From positions 1-34,328 of the forward strand of contig JAISRE010000047.1 of NCBI GenBank assembly GCA_031273805.1: 34,328 nucleotides of DNA, written 5' to 3'. This DNA is from Synergistaceae bacterium (GTDB lineage Bacteria; Synergistota; Synergistia; Synergistales; Synergistaceae). Both the position numbers and the translations under genes were made by a program. The stretch's first letter is position 1. Every line of letters begins with the position of its first letter. A model generated the notes under the pieces. That model worked only from the letters and a program-made list of their open reading frames with translations. It was not told the DNA's origin and searched no databases. Below are positions 1 through 7,834 of this stretch, piece by piece.

Positions 1-44
1 TCTTCTGTCATCCTCACATTGCAAACAATATTTTTGGTCATCAT
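1..44 (-). CDS. Start of an unidentified gene running off the left edge (partial)
   Basis: Reading the minus strand, a GGGGGTG Shine-Dalgarno (SD) lies 5-8 bases before tandem ATG codons, followed by an open frame MMTKNIVCNVRMTE that continues past base 1. Only about 14 residues are visible, too few to identify it. The basic beta-like start (N-V-R-M-T-E) would fit a ribbon-helix-helix or mobilisation-type DNA-binding protein, but that is a guess. It lies just downstream of tRNA-Arg on the same strand and has its own consensus promoter (see 65-93), so it is not simply read through from the tRNA. A tRNA 3' side is a common integration site, so this may be the first gene of an island. Confidence 0.5.
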   Translation of the reverse strand, partial: MMTKNIVCNVRMTE

Positions 45-64
45 GAACACCCCCAAGTAAATAC

Positions 65-93
65 ATTATATAAATATCTTGTCGCCTTGTCAA
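65..93 (-). promoter_or_regulatory. Consensus sigma70 promoter of the left-edge gene
   Basis: On the minus strand TTGACA (88-93) and TATAAT (65-70) are both perfect and separated by exactly 17 bases. Transcription would begin near base 58, only about 14 bases before the ATG of the partial gene. A full consensus promoter usually needs a repressor, and the TTGTCGC repeats over its -35 region are candidate operators. Confidence 0.85.
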
Positions 94-134
94 TTTGTCG
101 CAAAGATAGGACTAAAGAATCAATTGTCGCCTTG
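79..134. repeat. Three TTGTCGC repeats over and upstream of the promoter
   Basis: TTGTCGC occurs at 79-85, 95-101 and 124-130. The first and third are extended to an 11-base exact repeat TTGTCGCCTTG. The first lies between the -10 and -35 boxes, the second just upstream of the -35 box, and the third about 30 bases further. This spacing suggests repressor binding sites; the regulator is unknown. Confidence 0.5.
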
Positions 135-238
135 ACGACGGGTTCTCGACAGTTAACTAAAAAGCCGGGACGGCCATTCGCAAGTAAACTGGAAAAGGGG
201 AAATTTTCTCGAATTGTTAGAACTGTGTTAGAACGGAC

Positions 239-266
239 AAAAAAGAGGTCCAGAGGAAATCCCCTG
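239..266 (-). terminator. Probable terminator of tRNA-Arg
   Basis: On the minus strand, about 15 bases after the tRNA, CAGGGG-attt-CCTCTG can form a 6-bp hairpin with one G-U pair. It is followed by GACC and CTTTTTTG. The stem is short but position and T-run fit an intrinsic terminator. Confidence 0.5.
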
Positions 267-281
267 AACCCTTGCTATCAC

Positions 282-358
282 TGGCGGGCTCGTGCGGAGT
301 CGAACCGCAGACCTACGGCTTAGGAGGCCGTCGCTCTATCCTACTGAGCTACGAGCCC
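282..358 (-). tRNA. tRNA-Arg (anticodon CCT)
   Basis: On the minus strand a complete 77-base cloverleaf is readable: acceptor GGGCTCG paired with CGAGCCC, D arm GCTC/GAGC, anticodon stem ACGGC/GCCGT around loop CTCCTAA, T arm TGCGG-TTCGACT-CCGCA, and an encoded 3' CCA after discriminator G. The anticodon CCT decodes AGG. The ORF called across it (87-323) is an artefact. Confidence 0.97.
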
Positions 359-601
359 ACGCGAAATACCACAACTTATAAATTGTACAGAATCTAGTGG
401 GTTTGTGTCAATAGATCATTCATCATTTGCGCAAGTACGCAAGGTCAAGGTGGGTCCTCCGGTCAAGCCGGAGGACGACAGAGGGGGGGGTGGAAGTTAG
501 TTTTGCAATCGAGGGGGAATAGATGATCCCTATGTGTTCACCGGATATACACATAACAGCGCCTCATTTTGTGATATCATCATGCGCGGAGGCGTAACGC
601 T
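359..601. other. Intergenic region upstream of trkH
   Basis: These 243 bases lie between the divergent tRNA-Arg and trkH. They hold the palindromic element at 454-476 followed by a run of G, and the trkH ribosome binding site GGAGG at 588-592. I see no clear consensus promoter for trkH; TATCAT around 572-577 is a weak -10 candidate. Confidence 0.5.
454..476. repeat. Short palindromic intergenic element (REP-like), copy 1
   Basis: GTCCTCCGG and CCGGAGGAC form a perfect 9-bp stem around the loop TCAAG, followed by GACAGAG and a G-run. A related stem-loop with GTCAAG in its loop, plus an exact inverted match to CCGGAGGACGACAGAG, occurs near 28075-28150. This suggests a dispersed palindromic repeat family rather than a terminator, since no T-run follows. 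Confidence 0.55.
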
Positions 602-2086
602 TTGAGAGTACTGGTTGTTCTTAAATTTCTTGGCTTTCTCACGTTGGTCATCTCAGCATGGATGGCAGTTCCCCTTACATACGCCATTATCAACAGCGGC
701 GCTGACTCGATGGCTTTCGCAAAATCCGCCTCCGCAGGGGTAATAATCGGCGTTGTGCTGCTCGCCGCGGCCAGAGGCGCTGATATGTCCAAAATGGGGA
801 TGCGCGAGGCTTTAGCCTCAGTTACGATGTCCTGGGTGATCGCGAGCGTCGTCAGTTGCTTTCCATACTGGCTGCACGGCGCCGCGCCAACCTTCACGGA
901 CGCTTTTTTCGAGGCCATGTCCGGCTATACTACGACTGGATCCACGATACTGCTTAATCTGGAATCAGTCCCAAAGGGACTCCTCTTATGGAGAGCGTTG
1001 ACTCACTGGCTTGGCGGCATGGGCATCATAGTGCTCACGCTCACAATTATGCCGCTGATCGGCGTCGGAGGCTTTCAGCTATACAGCGCTGAAGCGCCGG
1101 GCATGGTGCACGAGAAGATAACGCCCCGACTGCAGCAGACCGCTGTGATACTCTGGCTGATCTACCTGCTGCTCACTGTCGCGCTGACTGTTATTCTGAT
1201 GGCTGGAGGCATGGGCGTATATGACGCCATCACCCACTCCATGGGCACGATCTCCACGGGTGGATTTTCACCGCACGGCATGAGCGTGGCGCATTTCGAC
1301 AGCGCTTTTTACGATTGGATCCTGATATTCTTCATGTTTATCTCCGGCGCAAATTTCGCGCTGCACTTTTACGCGTTGAAACAGCGCTCGTTAAAATCTT
1401 TTTTCGCGGATCCGGAGTTTTGCTTCTACCTGACATCAGTCGCCTCGATCAGCATCATAGTATCGCTCTCCCTCTATCAAAGCGGCGTCTATAAAACATT
1501 GCCCGCTGCATTCCGCTTCGGCTCGTTTCAGGTCGTGAGCCTGGTGACCACAACCGGATTCGTCTCCGCAGACTATGACGCATGGCCCGCCTTCGCCAAG
1601 TCGCTGCTCTTCTTCTGCCTGTTTCTCGGCGGCTGCGCCGGCTCCACGTCAGGCGCTATAAAGCATGTGAGGCTGCTGGTCATGAGCCGTTATATCGGCA
1701 GACAACTGACGCGGGTATTGAACCCGCGCGCTGTAATACCCTTCCGCATTGGAGCGCAGACCCTGGAGAGCGAGGTCATATCATCCTGCCTGGCCTTCTT
1801 CGGACTTTACTTCATCGTATTTGCGGTCGGAGGATTTTTGATAACGCTGTTCGAGCCGGATTTATTTACGGCTATATCAGGAGCGGCAACCACGCTTGGC
1901 AACGTCGGACCAGGATTCTCAAAACTGGGCCCCACTCAGAACTTTGCGAATCAGAGCATCGCGTCTAAGTGGATTTACTCATTTTTGATGCTCTGCGGCA
2001 GGCTGGAGCTCTACACTGTGCTCGCGCTGTTTTCCGGAGTATTTTGGCGCGACGGAGTGATATGCTCGGGCAAGGATAGACATTAA
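602..2086 (+). CDS. trkH: TrkH-type potassium channel subunit (first copy)
   Basis: Integral membrane K+-translocating subunit of the Trk/Ktr system. The 494-residue protein has the four-fold pore-loop design of the family: selectivity loops at about residues 110-115 (TTTGST), 218-222 (STGGF), 316-320 (TTTGF) and 431-438 (TLGNVGPG), separated by hydrophobic segments, at normal TrkH length. The start is TTG, chosen because GGAGG sits nine bases upstream and no better in-frame start exists. It is followed 14 bases later by trkA, and a second trkH follows that, so the three form one operon. TrkA is expected to bind its cytoplasmic face and gate it with NAD(H) or nucleotide. Confidence 0.95.
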   Translation: MRVLVVLKFLGFLTLVISAWMAVPLTYAIINSGADSMAFAKSASAGVIIGVVLLAAARGADMSKMGMREALASVTMSWVIASVVSCFPYWLHGAAPTFTDAFFEAMSGYTTTGSTILLNLESVPKGLLLWRALTHWLGGMGIIVLTLTIMPLIGVGGFQLYSAEAPGMVHEKITPRLQQTAVILWLIYLLLTVALTVILMAGGMGVYDAITHSMGTISTGGFSPHGMSVAHFDSAFYDWILIFFMFISGANFALHFYALKQRSLKSFFADPEFCFYLTSVASISIIVSLSLYQSGVYKTLPAAFRFGSFQVVSLVTTTGFVSADYDAWPAFAKSLLFFCLFLGGCAGSTSGAIKHVRLLVMSRYIGRQLTRVLNPRAVIPFRIGAQTLESEVISSCLAFFGLYFIVFAVGGFLITLFEPDLFTAISGAATTLGNVGPGFSKLGPTQNFANQSIASKWIYSFLMLCGRLELYTVLALFSGVFWRDGVICSGKDRH

Positions 2087-2100
2087 GGGAGGTATGCAAT

Positions 2101-3477
2101 TTGCATATAGTAATAGTGGGCGCGGGTGAGGTAGGCTTCAACGTGGCGCGCAACCTCTCACAGGATGGACATGACATAGTCCTGGTCGAGGAGAACCCCG
2201 ACAGGGCGGCAAAGGCCGAAAATGAACTGGACGTAATGGTGATCAGGGGAAACGGCGCTAGGCCCAATATGCTGGAGAAGGCGGGGATAATCCCCGGCGG
2301 TAATGTCGAACTGCTGATAGCGTGTTCGAGCAAGGATGAGGTCAATATTCTGGCCTGCTGGATAGCGAAAAAAATGGGCGTTCGAAGGGTAATCTCCAGA
2401 GCGATAGGATTGGAATTCACCGATACGGACGCATGGAGCCACGATCTTGGCATAGACATGATGGTATCGCCCGAACGAAGCGTCGCAAGAGAGATCGAAA
2501 ATTTGCTCGAGACTCAGGGCGCGGTATATTCCTCGGAGTTCAACTCAAAGGCCGGCATCTACGCGTTCAAGGTCGAGGAGGAGAGCCCAGCCTGTGAAAT
2601 TTCTCTCCTCGATCTGCGCAAGAAAAACCCTGAGCTGGTGACCATCATCGTCTATGTACAGCGCGGAGACAACGGCTTTATTCCCCGCGCCACAGACACT
2701 CTCCTGGCAGGCGACCTCTGTTATTCCTTCTGCTACCTGGACCAGATTCAGGAGATCGCGGAGTTATATCAGCCGCACAGATCAAAAAAACTAAAGCGAG
2801 TCATGATAGTGGGCGCCGGCAAAGTCGGCTTTCAGACCGCGCTGCTCCTGCAAAAACACTTTAAGGGCGTCGATGTGCGCATCATCGAGAGCGACCGTGA
2901 AAAGTGCGGACGAGTCGCCTCAGAGCTATCGAAGGCTATGGTGCTGTGGGGGGACGGCGCCGACGAGGAACTGCTTTTGCGCGAGGGGATAGCTGCTGCG
3001 GGTGGATTCGTCGCCGCGACAGAGAGCGACGAGGTCAACCTGACGCTCGCGGTTCTTGCGAAATCACTTGGAGTGCGAAAGAGCATAGCGGTCATCCGAA
3101 GGAAGAACTACATGAAGCTCTCCGAATATATGCCAGTCGACGCTATAGTGAACAGAAATGACGCTCTGTCATCCGTGCTGATAAGCGCCGTTCGTTTTCC
3201 AGGACATGCCAACACGCTGGCCATACTCGATCAGATAGGGGCCGAGACTATACAGGTGACCATACCGGAGGACAGTCCGGCTATAGGCGTAGAGCTGAAG
3301 GATCTCTCCCTTCCCTCAGGCGCGCTCCTTGGACTCGTGATGAGGGGTAAGCAGGCGCAGAATATCTTCATACCCACTGGGAATTCCAGCCTGCGGGCCG
3401 GCGATAAGGTCATTCTATTTGCCACCATCGAAGTCTCTGACGCCTCGCTTATGGCTCTTGGGGTCAACACAGATTGA
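2101..3477 (+). CDS. trkA: TrkA, NAD-binding regulatory subunit of Trk K+ uptake
   Basis: Peripheral cytoplasmic protein that gates TrkH. The 458 residues contain two RCK halves, each starting with a Rossmann glycine motif: VGAGEVGFNVA at the N terminus and VGAGKVGFQTA near residue 240, each followed by a TrkA-C-like region. This doubled form is typical of full-length bacterial TrkA. It starts at TTG behind a GGGAGG site, 14 bases after the first trkH, and its TGA stop overlaps the TTG start of the second trkH (TTGA). One TrkA apparently serves two channel subunits; whether it partners both equally cannot be seen. Confidence 0.95.
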   Translation: MHIVIVGAGEVGFNVARNLSQDGHDIVLVEENPDRAAKAENELDVMVIRGNGARPNMLEKAGIIPGGNVELLIACSSKDEVNILACWIAKKMGVRRVISRAIGLEFTDTDAWSHDLGIDMMVSPERSVAREIENLLETQGAVYSSEFNSKAGIYAFKVEEESPACEISLLDLRKKNPELVTIIVYVQRGDNGFIPRATDTLLAGDLCYSFCYLDQIQEIAELYQPHRSKKLKRVMIVGAGKVGFQTALLLQKHFKGVDVRIIESDREKCGRVASELSKAMVLWGDGADEELLLREGIAAAGGFVAATESDEVNLTLAVLAKSLGVRKSIAVIRRKNYMKLSEYMPVDAIVNRNDALSSVLISAVRFPGHANTLAILDQIGAETIQVTIPEDSPAIGVELKDLSLPSGALLGLVMRGKQAQNIFIPTGNSSLRAGDKVILFATIEVSDASLMALGVNTD

Positions 3478-4925
3478 AAATAAACACGGTTCTGCGCTTC
3501 ATCGCCATGACTACTGGAGCGATAACAATATCATTCATCGTCCCTATTGCCTGGAGTGCGGCCTCGAGAGATCAGGGATTATGGCCTCTCTTCTGGTCAT
3601 TCTCGGTCGGAGTGATTACAAGCGTTATTTTGTTTTTTTGCGGGAGGAAGTCGTCATTTCTTGAGATGAGCATCAGAGAAGCCATTCTCTCAGTCGTTGG
3701 CTCCTGGATCTCCGTTTCGGTCATAGCTGGTCTTCCATATATATTCTCAGGAGCTGTCCCGAGCCTTCTGGACGCTGTATTTGAGGGCGTCTCCGGCTTT
3801 ACGACTACAGGGGCGACGGTAATAGGAAATTTGTCCGGGGTTCCGAGGAGTATATTGCTCTGGCGCAGCTTCTCGCAGTGGCTGGGGGGAGTGGGCATAG
3901 TAGTCCTGACACTGGCGCTCTTCCCAATGTCAGGGGCGGGAATGGAGCTCTACAAGGCCGAGGTCTCCGGCCCTATACATGAGCGCCTCACTCCGCGGAT
4001 ACAGCAGACAGCGGCATTTTTGTGGAAGACATACCTTATCCTGACATGCGCGGAGGTGGCGCTGCTCTCGATCGGAGGTCTCGACTTTTTCGACTCCGTG
4101 ACTCTCTCCTTCAGCACCTTGGCAACAGGGGGCTTTTCACCCTACTCAGACAATGTAGGACATTTTCAGAGCGATTACGTAAAAATAGTGAGCTGCGTAT
4201 TTTTATTCTTATCAGGAGCAAACCTCACTTTCTACCACACTCTTATAGTTCGCAGAAGCATCTCTCCTCTCCGTGAAAACGCTGAGCTGAGGTTCTATAT
4301 CAGCATCCTCGTCATCTTCGGGCTCTTCACATCCATCACGCTATACGCGGACGACGTCGTTCCATCTCTCGGGGAATCACTGCTGGAGGGTTTTTTTCAC
4401 ACCATAAGCACTCTCTCCACGTGCGGTTTTTTTACACTCGACTACAACCTCTGGCCTTCATCGGTGCGATATCTGACGCTGGCGCTGATGTTCTGCGGCG
4501 GATGCGCCATCTCCACGGCTGGAGGCATCACATGTATCAGGGTGCTTGTGATATTGAAGCACATAAGGACGGAATTCATACGCCTCCTCCATCCACGCGC
4601 GGTTGTTCCGACCAGGATCGGGAACGATACGCTGGAGACCAGGGTAGTATCCGCGTGCTTTGCGTTTTTCGCCGCATATATCGCAATCTTCAGCTTCGGC
4701 TTCATTCTATTGGGACTATTCGGACAGGATATGACGACCGCTCTGTCAGGTGTGGCAGCCACCTTGGGTAACGTAGGCCCGGGGTTCGGCATGACGGGGC
4801 CTACCGTCGGCTACGCTATGATGCCAAGCTCGGTAAAGGCGGTATTCATATTTTTGATGCTCTGCGGAAGGCTCGAGATCTTCACGCTGTTGGTGATCTT
4901 CACCCCGCGATTCTGGCGCGGATAA
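3474..4925 (+). CDS. trkH: TrkH-type potassium channel subunit (second copy)
   Basis: Second TrkH paralogue, 483 residues, clearly homologous to the first across its length. Pore loops are TTTGAT (about 110-115), ATGGF (217-221), STCGF (315-319) and TLGNVGPG (about 430). The third loop has Cys where the first copy has Thr before the conserved Gly, so ion selectivity or conductance may differ. It starts at a TTG that overlaps the trkA stop by four bases, implying translational coupling. It ends 37 bases from the convergent cbiO stop, with no obvious terminator between them. Confidence 0.93.
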   Translation: MKINTVLRFIAMTTGAITISFIVPIAWSAASRDQGLWPLFWSFSVGVITSVILFFCGRKSSFLEMSIREAILSVVGSWISVSVIAGLPYIFSGAVPSLLDAVFEGVSGFTTTGATVIGNLSGVPRSILLWRSFSQWLGGVGIVVLTLALFPMSGAGMELYKAEVSGPIHERLTPRIQQTAAFLWKTYLILTCAEVALLSIGGLDFFDSVTLSFSTLATGGFSPYSDNVGHFQSDYVKIVSCVFLFLSGANLTFYHTLIVRRSISPLRENAELRFYISILVIFGLFTSITLYADDVVPSLGESLLEGFFHTISTLSTCGFFTLDYNLWPSSVRYLTLALMFCGGCAISTAGGITCIRVLVILKHIRTEFIRLLHPRAVVPTRIGNDTLETRVVSACFAFFAAYIAIFSFGFILLGLFGQDMTTALSGVAATLGNVGPGFGMTGPTVGYAMMPSSVKAVFIFLMLCGRLEIFTLLVIFTPRFWRG

Positions 4926-4962
4926 CTTCGAACAGAGTATAGCCGATGCGAAAAAATTAACA

Positions 4963-5658
4963 TCACAATCCATACTGCTCAAGAGCCCCTTCGTCGGAGA
5001 TGATTTCATCCGTCGCGCCCTCAGCGCACAGAGTACCCTGCCGCAGGACGATTGTGCGGGGACAGAGGCGCTTTGCCATATCGAGGTCGTGAGTAGCCAC
5101 TAAAATCGCCTGCGGCAGTGAGCCAAGCATCTCGATCAGCGTCCTGCGCGAGCGCGGGTCCAGGGACGAGGACGGCTCGTCGAGAAGTATCGTGCCTGGA
5201 GACATCGACAGGATGGAGGCCACTCCCACCACTCGCTTCTCCCCAACCGACAGCCTGTCGGATATGCGTTCCTTCAGGCGTATGGCGCCCAGCCGCTCCA
5301 ACGCGGAGTCCACCCGGCAATCGACCTCTTCGTCCGACAACCCCATGTTACGCGGGCCAAATGCCACGTCGTCGCGCACAGACGCCATGAAGAGCTGATC
5401 GTCGGGATTTTGAAAGACAATCCCCACTCTTTTTCTCACCTCGGAGGCCGTTCGCTTCGAGAGGGTGATGCCGTCAACCTCTATCTCGCCGGCGGTTATC
5501 GGCAGCAATCCCATTATCGCCCTAAGCAGAGTGGACTTACCCGCGCCATTGGCGCCGATCAGTGCGACGCGTTCACCTCTCTCCAGCATAAAGCTGACGC
5601 CTGATAGGACGCGATGTCCACCAGGATAACTGGCGGAAAGATCTTTTACAATAAGCAT
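4963..5658 (-). CDS. cbiO: Cobalt/nickel ECF transporter ATPase CbiO
   Basis: Cytoplasmic ATPase that powers the CbiMQO metal importer. Visible motifs in a 231-residue protein are Walker A GANGAGKST (about 35-43), Q-loop FQNPDDQLF (about 82-90), signature LSVGEKR (136-142), Walker B ILLDEP (157-162) and the switch His in ATHDL (190). NPDDQ after the Q-loop is typical of ECF-type ATPases. The ORF track begins at 5724, but I choose the ATG at 5658 because MLIVKDLSASYPGG matches the family start. This overlaps the cbiQ stop by 13 bases; no strong ribosome site is visible, so translation is probably coupled. Metal specificity (Co or Ni) is not determined by this subunit. Confidence 0.92.
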   Translation of the reverse strand: MLIVKDLSASYPGGHRVLSGVSFMLERGERVALIGANGAGKSTLLRAIMGLLPITAGEIEVDGITLSKRTASEVRKRVGIVFQNPDDQLFMASVRDDVAFGPRNMGLSDEEVDCRVDSALERLGAIRLKERISDRLSVGEKRVVGVASILSMSPGTILLDEPSSSLDPRSRRTLIEMLGSLPQAILVATHDLDMAKRLCPRTIVLRQGTLCAEGATDEIISDEGALEQYGL

Positions 5659-6428
5659 CTGGGCAGGATAATAATGCCGCATACGATAAAAAGGCAGAGC
5701 AGATCGGAGGCTGTTGGCCGACATGTCGAAGAAGCGGGGTAAACGCCGTTAAATCCTCTGCATTTCATGGCGTCATAAACTCTTTCGGCCCGACCGATGC
5801 TGCGTAACAGCAGAACACCTATAAACGTCCCCATGTCCCTCATACGGACTCCCCGTGTCTCGGGCGACCTGAGCATGTAGCTGGAGAACATCGTGCCGGT
5901 CTCGTCGACGAGCACCGCCAGATAGCGATAAGTCAGGGTAAGTTGAAGCACAAGCACACCCGGGACCCCCATAGCGGCGAGCTGTCGCGACAGGACAGCC
6001 ATGTCGGTGGTCGACACGAGGAGAAGTATCGCCGAGACGGACAGGACGGTCTTTATCATTATAGAGATGAACGAAACTACGCCCCCGCTTATCACAAAAC
6101 CCTCCAGGAGGATCATCGGCGTGTGATCGAAAAATACGTTGCTCAAGCCCCCAAAGAGAGAAAATGGCAGGGCGGGCAGAAGTCTGCGCAGCAGAATCTT
6201 GCCTGGGGTCTCTGAGAGCGGTATCAGTATGGCCGGGTAGAAAAAATACGGCAAAAGAGCCGCTATCTCATACCGCCCAAATGAGATGACGACGGCCACA
6301 TATATCGTGGTCACCGCCATCTTCACAAGGGGATGCAGCCTATGTACGAGCGTATTCCCCTCGGCGCACAGCTCCAGCGTGTTCAGACCCGCAACGGCGT
6401 CCGAAAAAGCGGAGTCATGCCGACACAT
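5646..6428 (-). CDS. cbiQ: Cobalt/nickel ECF transporter transmembrane component CbiQ
   Basis: Membrane coupling (T) component of the metal importer, 260 residues with several hydrophobic segments. The family's coupling motif region, RSIGRAERVYDAMKCRGFNG, is present near the C terminus (about 212-231) and would dock into the CbiO ATPases. The ATG overlaps the cbiM stop by 14 bases and the stop overlaps cbiO by 13, so the three genes are tightly coupled in the order cbiM-cbiQ-cbiO. No separate cbiN gene is seen; its role is probably taken by the C-terminal part of CbiM. Confidence 0.92.
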   Translation of the reverse strand: MCRHDSAFSDAVAGLNTLELCAEGNTLVHRLHPLVKMAVTTIYVAVVISFGRYEIAALLPYFFYPAILIPLSETPGKILLRRLLPALPFSLFGGLSNVFFDHTPMILLEGFVISGGVVSFISIMIKTVLSVSAILLLVSTTDMAVLSRQLAAMGVPGVLVLQLTLTYRYLAVLVDETGTMFSSYMLRSPETRGVRMRDMGTFIGVLLLRSIGRAERVYDAMKCRGFNGVYPASSTCRPTASDLLCLFIVCGIIILPRCLL

Positions 6429-7473
6429 TCTTCCCCCCGTGTCTCTTGAAAACAGCCACTATCGCTCCGGCCGCGCAAGCCAGGAGGAGAGTCATCGCTC
6501 CTCCCACTATGCCGGCGGTGGTTGTGCCAAATGTCGATCCATCTTCACCCGCCGACTTGAAATCATAATCCGGCATGAACGCAGTCCTCTCCTGAATCAT
6601 GGCGGCAGTCTCGTATGCGCTCCCCGTTCTCTCGAGCTCTGTCGTTCCGGCGGTTTTTTCCATAGACCACTCCAAACCGTCAGGATAAGCCGAAGCGTAG
6701 AGCGACAGCCCGCCCCCGATCAGCGCGGCAAGAGCCAGAAGTACCAGCAAAGTCCTGCCGAACGACAACGCGCCCCTTCTCTCTCTCTGCGCCGTACCTG
6801 AGTGATCCGCGAAATCCAGCAGGTCTGGCCGCATCTGCAGCACAAAACAGAGCACGGCAGCCGTAATAATCCCCTCGCCAACCCCTATCGCCAGGTGAAT
6901 CGGCTGCATCAGCAGTACGAACGTGGAGAACGGAAGCTCTGTGACTCCGGACAACATGGTCTCCAGCACTACGCTCAGCGCGCCGATCTGCAGACCGACG
7001 ACTACGGAGACGATTGACGCCGCAGTTATCCTCCCAGCGCTCAGACAACGCTTCACCATCGGCTTGAATATAAACGGATACGCGACAAAACAGGCATAAA
7101 CTCCCATGTTGAAGATGTTGCACCCCAGAGCCATGAGTCCCCCGTCCGCAAAAAAAAGACACTGTATGATGAGAACAGCGGATATGGTCAGGAGCGCGGC
7201 GTAAGGCCCCAACATGGCAGCCAGCAGTATTCCGCCGCCTATATGGCCGCTCGACCCGGTAGCGGGTATGGTAAAGTTGATCATCTGCGCCGCGAAGACA
7301 AAAGCGCCCATCACTCCCATCACCGGAATTTTACTCTCCCCGTGACCGGCGAGAGACAACCCCGACTCGTCCTCTTTTTTCAACTTAGCCACCGAATACG
7401 CAATCGAGCCTATGCTCGCGGCGGTCATTACCGCGCTCACCGCAGGAGACAACAACGCGTCAGCCATGTGCAC
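6415..7473 (-). CDS. cbiM: Cobalt/nickel substrate-binding component CbiM fused to a PDGLE domain
   Basis: Membrane substrate-capture (S) component of the Co/Ni importer. The ORF track starts at 7518, but a GGAGGAG site eight to nine bases before a GTG at 7473 gives a protein starting M-H-M-A-D-A-L-L-S-P, as in CbiM/NikM, where the N-terminal Met-His helps bind the metal. The first roughly 210 residues are the multi-helix CbiM domain. The C-terminal part holds a PDGLEW motif (PDGLE family) between two further membrane segments and replaces CbiN. Length is 352 residues. It is the first gene of cbiM-cbiQ-cbiO. Nickel versus cobalt cannot be settled here. Confidence 0.92.
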   Translation of the reverse strand: MHMADALLSPAVSAVMTAASIGSIAYSVAKLKKEDESGLSLAGHGESKIPVMGVMGAFVFAAQMINFTIPATGSSGHIGGGILLAAMLGPYAALLTISAVLIIQCLFFADGGLMALGCNIFNMGVYACFVAYPFIFKPMVKRCLSAGRITAASIVSVVVGLQIGALSVVLETMLSGVTELPFSTFVLLMQPIHLAIGVGEGIITAAVLCFVLQMRPDLLDFADHSGTAQRERRGALSFGRTLLVLLALAALIGGGLSLYASAYPDGLEWSMEKTAGTTELERTGSAYETAAMIQERTAFMPDYDFKSAGEDGSTFGTTTAGIVGGAMTLLLACAAGAIVAVFKRHGGKNVSA

Positions 7474-7502
7474 GATTAAACTCCTCCTCAAAAAATTCAA
7501 AT

Positions 7503-7519
7503 TATGTGTGCAACACATA
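7503..7519. promoter_or_regulatory. Operator-like palindrome upstream of cbiM
   Basis: TATGTGT-gca-ACACATA is a perfect 7-bp inverted repeat lying 30-46 bases upstream of the cbiM GTG. On the minus strand a possible -10 TTATAT is just upstream of it with TTGTGC 17 bases before. It does not match the NikR consensus as I know it. It could be a repressor site or an mRNA hairpin. Confidence 0.4.
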
Positions 7520-7545
7520 TATAACTATAACTGACGGCGATGCAC

Positions 7546-7618
7546 AAGCCCCCCGGGGGGATATTCGCGCAAACAAAATCTAAAAATATTTGAATGCGAA
7601 TATCCCCCCAGGGGGCTT
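7546..7618. repeat. Large 23-bp inverted repeat upstream of cbiM
   Basis: Arms 7546-7568 and 7596-7618 match at 22 of 23 positions and flank an AT-rich 27-base loop. Each arm contains a C6/G6-type self-complementary core, so it can also fold alone. It sits between rpsI and cbiM. No T-run follows on either strand, so it is not a normal terminator. It may be a metal-responsive RNA or operator, or a miniature mobile element. Confidence 0.6.
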
Positions 7619-7760
7619 CACATCTGCCCATTTAGCTCCTATATTCATAGTGGTTAGCACAAAACGTTGTTTTTTCAGAAAAATATGCATTCAGCATGTT
7701 TTCTGCATGTTGTGCAGTACTCCCTTCAGGCAACCTTTCAAAAAAACCTCCCAATACCTG

Positions 7761-7796
7761 GAAGAGGCGCTCGTCAGATAACGAGAGCGCCTCTTC
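7761..7796 (-). terminator. Stable hairpin downstream of rpsI
   Basis: GAAGAGGCGCTC pairs perfectly (12 bp) with GAGCGCCTCTTC around a 12-base loop, 36 bases past the rpsI stop. On the minus strand a T7 run follows only after about 14 bases, so the spacing is unusual for an intrinsic terminator. It may end rplM-rpsI transcription or protect the mRNA 3' end. Confidence 0.45.
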
Positions 7797-7819
7797 TAAA
7801 CTTGTACGGGATCAAAAAT

Positions 7820-7834
7820 ATCAGCGGTTCCTTA
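7820..7834 (-). repeat. GGAACCGCTGAT repeat, copy A, fused to the rpsI stop
   Basis: On the minus strand the rpsI stop reads TAAGGAACCGCTGAT. The same 12-13 base motif recurs at 15279-15299, 23519-23536 (again directly at a stop codon) and 29257-29268. Confidence 0.5.

Noticed and set aside
87-323. Plus-strand ORF of 78 aa
   Set aside because: Its C-terminal part is a translation of the reverse strand of tRNA-Arg, and there is no SD.
7519-7831. Cobalamin riboswitch or NikR box upstream of cbiM
   Set aside because: The B12-box consensus and GTATGA-N16-TCATAC were looked for and not found; only the inverted repeats described are present.
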